Positions 33,508 through 40,827 of a DNA stretch of 64,000 nt are shown one piece after another. Source of the DNA: Streptomyces sp. NBC_00239 (GTDB lineage: Bacteria; Actinomycetota; Actinomycetes; Streptomycetales; Streptomycetaceae); assembly GCF_036194065.1 (NCBI RefSeq), contig NZ_CP108095.1, positions 1,240,001 to 1,304,000 on the forward strand, read 5' to 3'. The notes beneath the pieces are model-generated. The model saw only the letters and a program-made list of their open reading frames with translations. It searched no databases and was not told the origin of the DNA. A program made the translations under genes and the position numbers. The stretch's first letter is position 1, and the number at the start of each line of letters is the position of its first letter.

Positions 33508-35112
33508 TCAGGCGGAGGCGATCACCGTTTCGACGGTGTCCGCCTCCGCCGCCGTCTTGTCGGGGCGGTGGCGCACCACCCGGGCGAAGCGGAGCGTGAC
33601 CCCGGCCGGGTAGCGGGTCGACCGCTGGAGGCCGTCGTAGGCGATCTCCACGACGAACTCCGGCCGCACCCGCACGGTGAAGCCGTCGTCGGACACCGCC
33701 AGCTCGCGCAGCAGCCGGGTCTGATCGCGCAGCATCGCGTCGGTGAGCCCCTTGAAGGTCTTGCCGAGCATCACGAAGCCGCCGTCGGCCGCCCGGGCCC
33801 CGAGGTGCAGGTTGGACAGGAAGCCGGCGCGCCGCCCGTGGCCCCACTCGGCGGCCAGGACCACCAGGTCCAGGGTGTGCACGGGCTTGACCTTCAGCCA
33901 CAGCCTGCCGCGCCGGCCCGCCGAATACGGCGAGTCCAGCGCCTTGACGACGACCCCCTCGTGGCCGCGCGCGAGAGCGGCCTCCCAGAACTCCTCGGCC
34001 GCGCGCAGCCCGCCGTCCGGTCCACCGTCCCCATCCACGTCCCCATCCACGTCCCCGGCCGCGTCCACGTCCACGTCCGCCGCCGGGACCGCGGCCGGGG
34101 CGTCGACCAGCAGGCGGCGGACCCGGGCCGCCTCCGGCACCAGCCGGTCGAGTACGGCGTGCCGTTCCCGCAGCGGCAGGTCGAGCAGTTCCCGGCCGTC
34201 GGCGGCGAGTACGTCGAAGAAGGCCGGGCTGAGCGGCAGCGCCGCGTGCGCCGCCCGGACGTCCAGCCGTGAACCCACGCGGCTCGCGACCTCCTGGAAC
34301 GCCACCGGCCGCCCGTCCGTACCGAGCGCGATCACCTCTCCGTCGAGGATGAACTCGCCACCCGGCAGCCCCTCGGCCAGGGCCGTGACCTCGGGGAGCC
34401 GCCCGGTGATCTCCTCCAGCGAGCGGGTGTACACGCGGACGCCGGACGCGCTCCGGTGCACCTGTACCCGGATCCCGTCGAGCTTCTCCTCGACACTGCA
34501 CGGGCCGAGCGCCCGTACCGCCTCGGCCACCGACTTCGCGGTGTGCGCCAGCATCGGCTGCACCGGCCGCCCCACCCGTACGGTGAACCCGTCCAGCGCG
34601 CCCGGCCCGTCCGCGAGGACCGCACGGGCCACCGGCGGCAGCGCCCCGGCATGCATCACGGCCCGGCGCAGTGCGGCGGCCGGCACCCCGGCGGCCGCGG
34701 CCACCCCTTCCAGGGCGAGTGCCTCCAGCGCCCCCTGCCGGACCTCGCCCGCGATCAGCCGCCGCAGGAACTCCTGTTCGGGGGCGGTCGCGGCGCCGAG
34801 GAGCTCGACCAGTAGGGCGCGGCGCGCGGCCTGCGCCCCGGTGCCGGACACCGCCGCGAGCGCGCTGAGGGCGTCGTCGGTCGCGGTGACCGTGAGGACC
34901 GGCCGCTCCGCCGCCGGCACCGGCTCGCTCAGCAGCCGCCAGCCCACCCCGATCCGCCCCTGCGGCGGCCGGCCCGCGAGGTAGGCGATGACCAGGTCCA
35001 CCTCCTGCGGTGGCGCGGCCGCGAAGAGTCCGGCCAGCAAGGCGGTCTTGGCGGACCGGGCGGACGCCTCGGCCACCTCCCGGGACACCCGCGCGACCTC
35101 GGCCAGCAGCAT
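33508..35112 (-). CDS. ATP-dependent DNA ligase
   Basis: 534 residues from ATG 35112 (GGAGGG upstream). The N-terminal helical DNA-binding domain (1-175) is followed by the adenylation domain with motif I EEKLDGIR (nucleophile Lys210), FILDGEV (motif III), GHEGVVVKALDSPY (motif IV) and RLWLKVKP (motif V). The C-terminal OB-fold carries RPEFVVEIAYDGLQRSTRYPAG. This is the accessory, LigB-like bacterial ligase; the replicative NAD-dependent LigA would be elsewhere. A 25-residue acidic insert (DVDVDAAGDVDGDVDGDGG) before motif IV comes from 6/12-bp DNA repeats. Divergent from the efflux-pump gene. Confidence 0.94.
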   Translation of the reverse strand: MLLAEVARVSREVAEASARSAKTALLAGLFAAAPPQEVDLVIAYLAGRPPQGRIGVGWRLLSEPVPAAERPVLTVTATDDALSALAAVSGTGAQAARRALLVELLGAATAPEQEFLRRLIAGEVRQGALEALALEGVAAAAGVPAAALRRAVMHAGALPPVARAVLADGPGALDGFTVRVGRPVQPMLAHTAKSVAEAVRALGPCSVEEKLDGIRVQVHRSASGVRVYTRSLEEITGRLPEVTALAEGLPGGEFILDGEVIALGTDGRPVAFQEVASRVGSRLDVRAAHAALPLSPAFFDVLAADGRELLDLPLRERHAVLDRLVPEAARVRRLLVDAPAAVPAADVDVDAAGDVDGDVDGDGGPDGGLRAAEEFWEAALARGHEGVVVKALDSPYSAGRRGRLWLKVKPVHTLDLVVLAAEWGHGRRAGFLSNLHLGARAADGGFVMLGKTFKGLTDAMLRDQTRLLRELAVSDDGFTVRVRPEFVVEIAYDGLQRSTRYPAGVTLRFARVVRHRPDKTAAEADTVETVIASA

Positions 35113-35235
35113 GCCGCCATCGTCCCTCCCGAGCCCGGCGACCGCACCCGCCCCGGCCGCACGCACCCGGAACGCACCGCGACCGGAACGCACCACACCG
35201 CCACCGCACCACCGGCGGCGCAGGCCCCGGGCCCC

Positions 35236-35267
35236 GGGGCGCGGGGCGCGGGGCGCGGGGCGCGGGG
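35236..35267 (+). repeat. GGGGCGC heptamer repeat, G-quadruplex candidate
   Basis: Five GGGG runs spaced exactly 7 nt apart (starting at 35236, 35243, 35250, 35257 and 35264) separated by CGC loops, on the plus strand. It lies in the 204-bp region between the divergent ligase and efflux-pump genes, 50 bp before the latter's start. Confidence 0.75.
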
Positions 35268-35316
35268 CCTGCGCCGCGGGCTGGCCGTACGGGCGGGATG
35301 CGGGCAGCCTGAACCC

Positions 35317-36846
35317 ATGGAATCCGCGCGGACACCTGCGACGCAGGGGCAGCAGGAGGAACCGGCCGGCGGCGTCCGGCTCGGCACCGCCCAGGGCCGC
35401 TGGGTGCTGTTCACGACGGTGCTCGGATCGAGCATGGCCCTGCTCGACTCGACCGTGGTCAACGTGGCGCTCCCCCGGATCGGCGAGGACCTCGGCGCGA
35501 GCCTCGCGACCCTCCAGTGGACCGTCAACGCGTACATGCTCACGCTCGCCGGCCTGATCCTGGTCGGCGGCGCGCTCGGCGACCGCTTCGGCCGACGGCG
35601 GATCTTCGTACTCGGAGTGGTCTGGTTCGCGGTGGGTTCGCTGCTCTGCGGGATCGCGCCGAACGCCGGGGTCCTGATCGCGGCCCGGGCCCTGCAGGGC
35701 ATCGGCGGCGCGCTGCTGACCCCCGGCTCGCTGGCCCTGATCCAGTCCTCGCTGGTCGCGGAGGACCGGGCGCGGGCGGTGGGGCTGTGGTCGGGGCTGG
35801 GCGGTGTCGGCGCGGCCGTCGGGCCGTTCGTGGGCGGCTGGCTGGTGGACGGGCCGGGCTGGCGGTGGGTGTTCCTGCTCAACGTGCCGCTCGCCGCGCT
35901 GTGCGTGCCGGTGGCCCTGCGGCACGTACCGGAGTCGCGCGATCCGCAGGCGCACGGCCGGTTCGACGTCGCGGGCGCGGCGCTCGGCGCGGTGTCGCTG
36001 GCACTGCTGACGTACGCGCTGATCGAGGCGGGGTCGGCCGCCGGGTGGGCGGCCGGGGCGGCCGGTGTGGTGCTGGCGGGCGTGTTCGTGGTGGTGGAGA
36101 GGCGGCGCCGGGATCCGATGGTGCCGCCGGACATCTTCGCCTCCCGGCAGTTCACGGCCGTCAACCTGGTGACCCTGTGCGTGTACGCGGCGTTCGGCGG
36201 CTTCTTCTTCCTGTCCGTGCTCCAGCTCCAGGTGGTGGTCGGCTGGTCGGCGCTGGGCGCCGGCGCGGCGCTGCTGCCGACGACCGTGCTGATGCTGCTG
36301 CTGTCGGCGCGTTCGGGTGCGCTCGGTGAGCGCATCGGGCCGCGGATCCCGCTGACCGTGGGCCCGCTGCTGTGCGCGGCGGGCATGCTGCTGATGGTGC
36401 GGGCCGGGCCGGGCGCCTCGTATCTCGCCGATGTGCTGCCGGCGATGCTGGTGCTGGGGCTGGGCATGGTGACGCTGGTGGCGCCGCTGACGGCGACGGT
36501 GCTGGCCTCGGTGCCGACCGCCCGGGCGGGGCTGGCGAGCGGGATCAACAACGCGGCGGCCCGGGTGGCGGGCCTGCTGGCGGTGGCCGCGCTGCCGCTG
36601 CTCGCCGGCATGGGCCCGGACGCGTACCGCTCGGCGGCGGAGTTCGACGCGTCCTTCCGGCTGGCGATGTTCTGGTGCGCCGGGCTGCTGGCGCTGGGCT
36701 CGCTGCTGGCCTGGACGACCGTACGGAAGCCGCGCACCGAGGCCTGCCATCCGCAGTGCCACACCTATTGCACGGTGACGGCCCCACCACTGGAGCCGAC
36801 GCCCGGGTCAGGGGCAGGATCCCCGGACGCTCCCGGGCCCCGGTAG
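35317..36846 (+). CDS. MFS drug efflux transporter, DHA2 (EmrB/QacA) family
   Basis: 509 residues with 14 predicted membrane spans. DHA2 motifs are visible: LDSTVVNVALPRIGEDL (span 1), GDRFGRRRIFVLGVVWF (motif A), ARALQGIGGALLTPGSLALI (motif B) and WSGLGGVGAAVGPFVGGWLVDGPGWRWVFLLNVP (motif C and antiporter signature). The Cys/His-rich tail CHPQCHTYCTVTAPPLEP is frequently seen on Streptomyces DHA2 proteins. Expected role: proton-driven export of hydrophobic drugs or own metabolites. No local regulator is adjacent; the ligase is divergent. Confidence 0.94.
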   Translation: MESARTPATQGQQEEPAGGVRLGTAQGRWVLFTTVLGSSMALLDSTVVNVALPRIGEDLGASLATLQWTVNAYMLTLAGLILVGGALGDRFGRRRIFVLGVVWFAVGSLLCGIAPNAGVLIAARALQGIGGALLTPGSLALIQSSLVAEDRARAVGLWSGLGGVGAAVGPFVGGWLVDGPGWRWVFLLNVPLAALCVPVALRHVPESRDPQAHGRFDVAGAALGAVSLALLTYALIEAGSAAGWAAGAAGVVLAGVFVVVERRRRDPMVPPDIFASRQFTAVNLVTLCVYAAFGGFFFLSVLQLQVVVGWSALGAGAALLPTTVLMLLLSARSGALGERIGPRIPLTVGPLLCAAGMLLMVRAGPGASYLADVLPAMLVLGLGMVTLVAPLTATVLASVPTARAGLASGINNAAARVAGLLAVAALPLLAGMGPDAYRSAAEFDASFRLAMFWCAGLLALGSLLAWTTVRKPRTEACHPQCHTYCTVTAPPLEPTPGSGAGSPDAPGPR

Positions 36847-36918
36847 CCGCGGCGCCGGAGGGCCGCGGCCCGGTGTCCGGTGTGGCGCGGGGGCGGAGCC
36901 GCGGTGACAGTGGGGCGT

Positions 36919-37563
36919 ATGTGCTGGAGCGCGACGGCGGACCTGGTGGCGGGCGCGGCTGTCACCGCGGTCGGCGTGGTCTGCGTGGCACGGGTGGTAC
37001 GGGCGGGCCGGCTGCGGGAGCTGCCGCTCGCCGCGCTGCCGCTGCTCCTGGGCGTCCACCAGATCGTGGAGGCCGCCGTGTGGCGGGCCGGCGGCGGCAC
37101 CGGGCCCGCGGTCACCGCCTGGGCGGTCATCGCCTTCCCGCTGGCGGCGGTGTGGGTGCCGGCCGCGGTGTGGTCCGCCGCTCCGCCGCCCGCCCCGCGC
37201 CGGCTGTGGGCGCCGGCCTTGGTGGGACTGGCGACCGCAGGGGTGCTCGCGTACCGGATGACCGTGCGGCCGGTGTCGGCGGACGTGCGCGGGCACACCG
37301 TGGGCTACGGCCTCGACGTGCCGTACGCGCCGCTGGTGATCGCGGCCTACCTGTTCGCGACGGTGGGCGCGCTGCTGCTCTCCGGGGACCGGTGGCTGCG
37401 GCTGCTGGGAGGTGTGGTGGCGGCCGGGGCGGTGGTCTGCGCGGCGGTGTGGCGGCTGGAGTTCGTGTCCACGTGGTGCGCCTTCGCCGCGGTCGCCTCG
37501 GTGCTGCTGCTGGGCTGGACGGGACGGCGGCACCAGCGGCGGCGGGTGGAACGGCCGGCGTAG
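36919..37563 (+). CDS. DUF6629-type integral membrane protein
   Basis: 214 residues starting at ATG 36919 with the characteristic MCWSATADLVAG opening of the DUF6629 family. About seven hydrophobic spans alternate with short Arg-rich loops; GVHQIVEAAVWR in loop/span 3 and EFVSTWCAFAA near the end are family-like. Function unknown. It follows the efflux-pump gene on the same strand after 72 bp and could be co-transcribed. Confidence 0.85.
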   Translation: MCWSATADLVAGAAVTAVGVVCVARVVRAGRLRELPLAALPLLLGVHQIVEAAVWRAGGGTGPAVTAWAVIAFPLAAVWVPAAVWSAAPPPAPRRLWAPALVGLATAGVLAYRMTVRPVSADVRGHTVGYGLDVPYAPLVIAAYLFATVGALLLSGDRWLRLLGGVVAAGAVVCAAVWRLEFVSTWCAFAAVASVLLLGWTGRRHQRRRVERPA

Positions 37564-37692
37564 CGCAGACATGGAGGCGCAGGCGTGGGCGCGAACGACG
37601 GCCCGGCCGGCGGTGGGTGCGGCGCCGGTCCGGACAGCGCCGGTACGGGCGGGACACCGCCGGTACGGTGCTCCCCCCGCCCCGCGGTGTCG

Positions 37693-38328
37693 TTACGTCA
37701 GGGCGGCGCAGACCGTACGGGCGATCGCGGGGGCGAACTCGTCGACCGGCTGCACCGCGTCCGCACCCGAGAAGTGCAGGAAGAACGCCCGCTGGAAACA
37801 GGCGCCGAGCAGCAGGGCCGCGGCCGCGTACGGGTCCCCGTCGGGGCGGATCCGACCGCGCTCGCGCTCCCGGACCAGGGTCCGGGTGAGCTCCTCGAGC
37901 ACCTTGTGCGGGCCCGTACCGATCCGCTGGATGCCCTCGCGGTGCCGGTTGAGCAGTGCCGGCTCGGCGAAGAGGGAGGCCGCCATCGGCATCGCGTCGG
38001 CGTAGAAGAGCGAGGCGTGCCGGGCGATCTCGGTCAGCGCCCCCTGCACCGTGCGCTCGCCCGGTACTCCCGGCTCCACCGGGTCAGCCGCCAGGTCTGC
38101 CGTGAGGGCGCGCATCAGCGGTGCGGCGTTGGGCGAGCGCTCGGTGAGGACCCGTACGAACAGCTCCTCCTTGTTCGCGAAGTGCTTGTAGAGCGCCGCC
38201 TCCGAGCAGCCGGCCTCGCGGGCGATCGCCTTCGTCGTCGTATGGGCCAGGCCGGACGTGCGCATGAGCATCTCCGCCGCGTCGAGCAGACGCTCCGGAG
38301 TGGGACGGCTTGACGTCGGGGTGAGCAT
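37693..38328 (-). CDS. TetR family transcriptional regulator
   Basis: 211 residues. HTH in residues 12-58 (RLLDAAEMLMRTSGLAHTTTKAIAREAGCSEAALYKHFANKEELFVRVL), then an all-helical ligand domain. Start ATG 38328 has no ribosome site; a TAGAGT -10-like box ends 7 nt before it, suggesting a leaderless message. The gene is divergent from an NAD(P)-binding protein, and the space between holds a large palindrome that it probably binds to control both. Confidence 0.93.
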   Translation of the reverse strand: MLTPTSSRPTPERLLDAAEMLMRTSGLAHTTTKAIAREAGCSEAALYKHFANKEELFVRVLTERSPNAAPLMRALTADLAADPVEPGVPGERTVQGALTEIARHASLFYADAMPMAASLFAEPALLNRHREGIQRIGTGPHKVLEELTRTLVRERERGRIRPDGDPYAAAALLLGACFQRAFFLHFSGADAVQPVDEFAPAIARTVCAALT

Positions 38329-38341
38329 TCACTCACTCTAG

Positions 38342-38385
38342 CCGAGAGGACGGGTGAGTGAGCGCTCACCCACCCGTCCTCTCGG
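38342..38385. promoter_or_regulatory. 44-bp near-perfect palindrome (TetR operator region)
   Basis: 15-bp arms 38342-38356 and 38371-38385 are exact inverted copies, flanking a perfect inner 12-bp palindrome GTGAGCGCTCAC (38358-38369). Only the single bases 38357 and 38370 do not pair. GTGAG repeats toward the regulator start resemble extra half-sites. It covers the probable -35 region of the TetR gene and lies 81 bp before its divergent target. Confidence 0.8.
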
Positions 38386-38465
38386 GCCCCTCCTCTCAGC
38401 CCCTTCTGTCGCTGCACCCTTCGGCCCCACCGGCCGGCCGCACCTCACATCCGGAAGGCACTCCT

Positions 38466-39116
38466 GTGAAGATCACCGTGTTCGGCGCCACCGGCGGCGT
38501 GGGCCGTCTCGTCGTCCGCCAGGCCCTCGACGCGGGCCACGAGGTCACCGCGGTGGTGCGCGACCCGGCCCGGCTGCCGGTTCCGGCCCACCCGCGTCTG
38601 CACGTCGCCACCGTCCGCGACGTCACCGACCCCGGCCCGCTGTTCCACGTCGTGGCCGGCCATGACGCCGTGATCTCGGCCCTGGGGGCGGCCGGCAACA
38701 AGCAGGCGAAGGCCTCACCGATCGCCGAGCCCGCCCTGCGCGCGATCGTGAAGGCCATGGAGGCGGCCGGCGTGCGCAGGCTGGCCGCGGTCAGCGCGGC
38801 ACCGGTCGGCCCGGTGCCGGACGGCGACAGCGCGCTGACCCGGACCGTCGTCTTCCCGATACTGCGCCGGCTGCTGCGCGATCTGTACGCGGACCTGGCG
38901 GGCATGGAGGAGGCGATCCGGGCCAGCGCCACCGAATGGACCGTCGTCCGGCCGCCCATGCTCCTCGACCGCCCGCACACCGGCCGCTACCGCCGGGCAC
39001 TGGACGCCAACGTCGCGGGCGGCAAGACCATCGCCCGCGCGGACGTCGCGGACGCCCTCCTGACCAGCATCGAAGACCCGTCCACCGTCGGCCACGTGCT
39101 GGGCGTCGCGAAGTAG
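38466..39116 (+). CDS. NAD(P)H-binding protein (atypical SDR / NmrA-like)
   Basis: 216 residues from GTG 38466, behind GGAAGG. The dinucleotide motif VFGATGGVGRLVVRQAL opens the protein, followed by VTAVVRDPARL and HDAVISALGAAG, typical of atypical SDRs that act as NAD(P)H-dependent reductases or redox sensors (BVR-B/flavin-reductase-like). WTVVRPPMLLD is the family substrate-side motif. It is divergent from the TetR regulator, which is the likely controller. Confidence 0.88.
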   Translation: MKITVFGATGGVGRLVVRQALDAGHEVTAVVRDPARLPVPAHPRLHVATVRDVTDPGPLFHVVAGHDAVISALGAAGNKQAKASPIAEPALRAIVKAMEAAGVRRLAAVSAAPVGPVPDGDSALTRTVVFPILRRLLRDLYADLAGMEEAIRASATEWTVVRPPMLLDRPHTGRYRRALDANVAGGKTIARADVADALLTSIEDPSTVGHVLGVAK

Positions 39117-39143
39117 CGGACGGCACGGCGGTGCGCGGCGCCA

Positions 39144-39290
39144 CTATCGGAACACGCCGGCCAGGTCAGCGCCGCTCAGCATCACGCCGGACAGGTCCGC
39201 GTCGCGCTGGTCTGCCGTGCGGGGCAGCGCGTCGAGCACCTGAACGCCCAGCCGGCCGGTGTCGTGCAGGGGGCCGTGGCCGCCGAATGC
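39144..39290 (-). pseudogene. Possible remnant of a pentapeptide-repeat-like gene end
   Basis: A 48-codon open frame ends in TAG (39144-39146) and is closed upstream by TGA at 39291-39293 without any ATG or GTG at its head. Codon choice is strongly G/C at third positions, and the translation ends ADLSGVMLSGADLAGVFR, resembling A-D-L-x-x pentapeptide coils. It reads as the surviving 3' end of a deleted gene, but a chance frame cannot be excluded. The rest of 39117-39411 shows nothing. Confidence 0.3.
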
Positions 39291-39411
39291 TCACCCTTCC
39301 ATGACACTCCTGCGGCGACGATCCCGCACCGCCGACCGCGGATTCCCGGCAGGCGGGGAGAAGGGTACGGGCCGCGCGACCGCTCCCCGCCTGCCGGTGC
39401 CGTGGTCGGGG

Positions 39412-40410
39412 TCAGCCGGCCCAGGGGGCCATGGGGTACCAGATGAGGTCGCGGCGGGCCAGGATGCGGACGTCCCAGTAGAGGAGCATGAAGACGCCCG
39501 CGGCGATGAAGGCGGCGGCCATCAGGGCGGACATCCGGCTCGGCTTCGCGGTGAGCCAGCGCTGCATGCGCTCGCCGAACAGTCCGGCGACGAGCAGGAA
39601 GAGCAGCGCGACGATCACGATGTTGCCGACGGCCTGGAGGCCGAAGGCGGCGGCCCCGTACAGCACGTTGTGGCTCTCGGCGGCGTCTCGGAACAGCTGG
39701 CGGAACAGGCCGAACGGGCGGCCCAGTTGGAAGGCGCCGATGAGCGCGCCCATGAAGACCATCGGCGCGTTCGGGAAGCGCGCGGTGAGCCCGGCGAGCG
39801 GATCGCGGGCCACTCCGGCGGCGGCCAGGCCGAGGTAGGTCATGATCAGGCCGAGCAGGCCGTAGACCACCATCGCCTGGACCAGGCGCGGCGAGAAGCC
39901 GCCGGACCCGCCGGTGGACTCCTCGAACTGCGGCATGGCCGTGCCGACCAGGGCGGCGACGACACCGTAGGCGGCGGACACGGCGACCGCGCCGACGGCC
40001 AGCCAGCCCAACGGCTTGACCATCTGCGCCATGCGGCCGCGCCGGGTCTGCACCTGGCCGGCGAGCGGGGCCATGGCGCTGAAGACGGCGATGTTGCAGG
40101 CGGTGAAGGTGCCCGCGACACCGGTGGCGAGGGCGAAGGCGATACCGGCCAGGGCGCCGGTGATCGGAGCGTCCTTGGCGGGGTGGCCGAGGAGGGTGCC
40201 GGCGACGTTGCCGCCGATGGTCTTGTCGACGAACTCGGCCGACCAGACCACCGTGAGGACGAAACCGAACAGGGCGCCGGCCAGCAGGACCAGGGCCCTC
40301 CTGCGCGGGGCGTGGCCGTTGAAGAGGAACGAGGGTGTCCGGGATGGCTGCCGGGCGGCCTCGGCTGCCGTACCGGGGCTCGGGGCAGGGCCGCTCGCAA
40401 GCTGAGTCAA
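39412..40410 (-). CDS. Polytopic membrane protein of unknown function
   Basis: 332 residues if translated from TTG 40410 (AGAGGA upstream); the start is uncertain since no ATG or GTG fits well. After a polar, Pro-rich leader come about eight membrane spans. Features: GTFTACNIAVFSAMAPL in span 3, with Cys in a Thr-Ala-Cys-Asn context; a basic loop QTRRGRMAQMVKP; and RPFGLFRQLFRDAAES between later spans. The Cys-containing span recalls the CcdA/DsbD electron-carrying proteins, but the CxxC pair is not seen, so I leave the function open. It stands alone, with a 414-bp gene-free region upstream. Confidence 0.78.
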   Translation of the reverse strand: MTQLASGPAPSPGTAAEAARQPSRTPSFLFNGHAPRRRALVLLAGALFGFVLTVVWSAEFVDKTIGGNVAGTLLGHPAKDAPITGALAGIAFALATGVAGTFTACNIAVFSAMAPLAGQVQTRRGRMAQMVKPLGWLAVGAVAVSAAYGVVAALVGTAMPQFEESTGGSGGFSPRLVQAMVVYGLLGLIMTYLGLAAAGVARDPLAGLTARFPNAPMVFMGALIGAFQLGRPFGLFRQLFRDAAESHNVLYGAAAFGLQAVGNIVIVALLFLLVAGLFGERMQRWLTAKPSRMSALMAAAFIAAGVFMLLYWDVRILARRDLIWYPMAPWAG

Positions 40411-40824
40411 GGGGGTCCTCTCGCTGAAGCGTTCACGTGCGTGGGCAGCATTCAGTGCGCCGCGTCGATGACGGGCGGGAGGTGCGGCAGCGAGCGTAGG
40501 GCCAACCGGCCGTATTCGAAGAGGAATTCGGGAACTCGTCCCCCACCAGCCCCACGCCACCGCCCAGATCAAGCCACCCCACCCCCCAACCCGACCCACC
40601 CCCGGTCCGGCTCCCCGGCCTCACGGCCCCGCCGCCCCACCCTCCTCAGCCGTAGGAATAGGCCGCCAGCCCGCACGGATGGCGGGAACGGCGGACAGAC
40701 GACAGCACGTGGCGGGCGCGGACCGGCTCTGCCCGTAGCCGCCGTAGCCTGGCTGCATGGATGAAGTCTTGGACGGCCGGCGGCCGCGTGGAAGCGGTCC
40801 GGAGTTCCCGGTGGCGGGGTCGCT
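40411..40824. other. Gene-free interval with a G-quadruplex motif
   Basis: No credible coding frame on either strand. The plus strand is strikingly C-rich at 40540-40620. At 40577-40603 five C-runs of 3-6 with 1-2-nt gaps make a tight G-quadruplex motif on the minus strand, about 170 bp upstream of the membrane-protein gene. Confidence 0.6.
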
Positions 40825-40827
40825 GTG

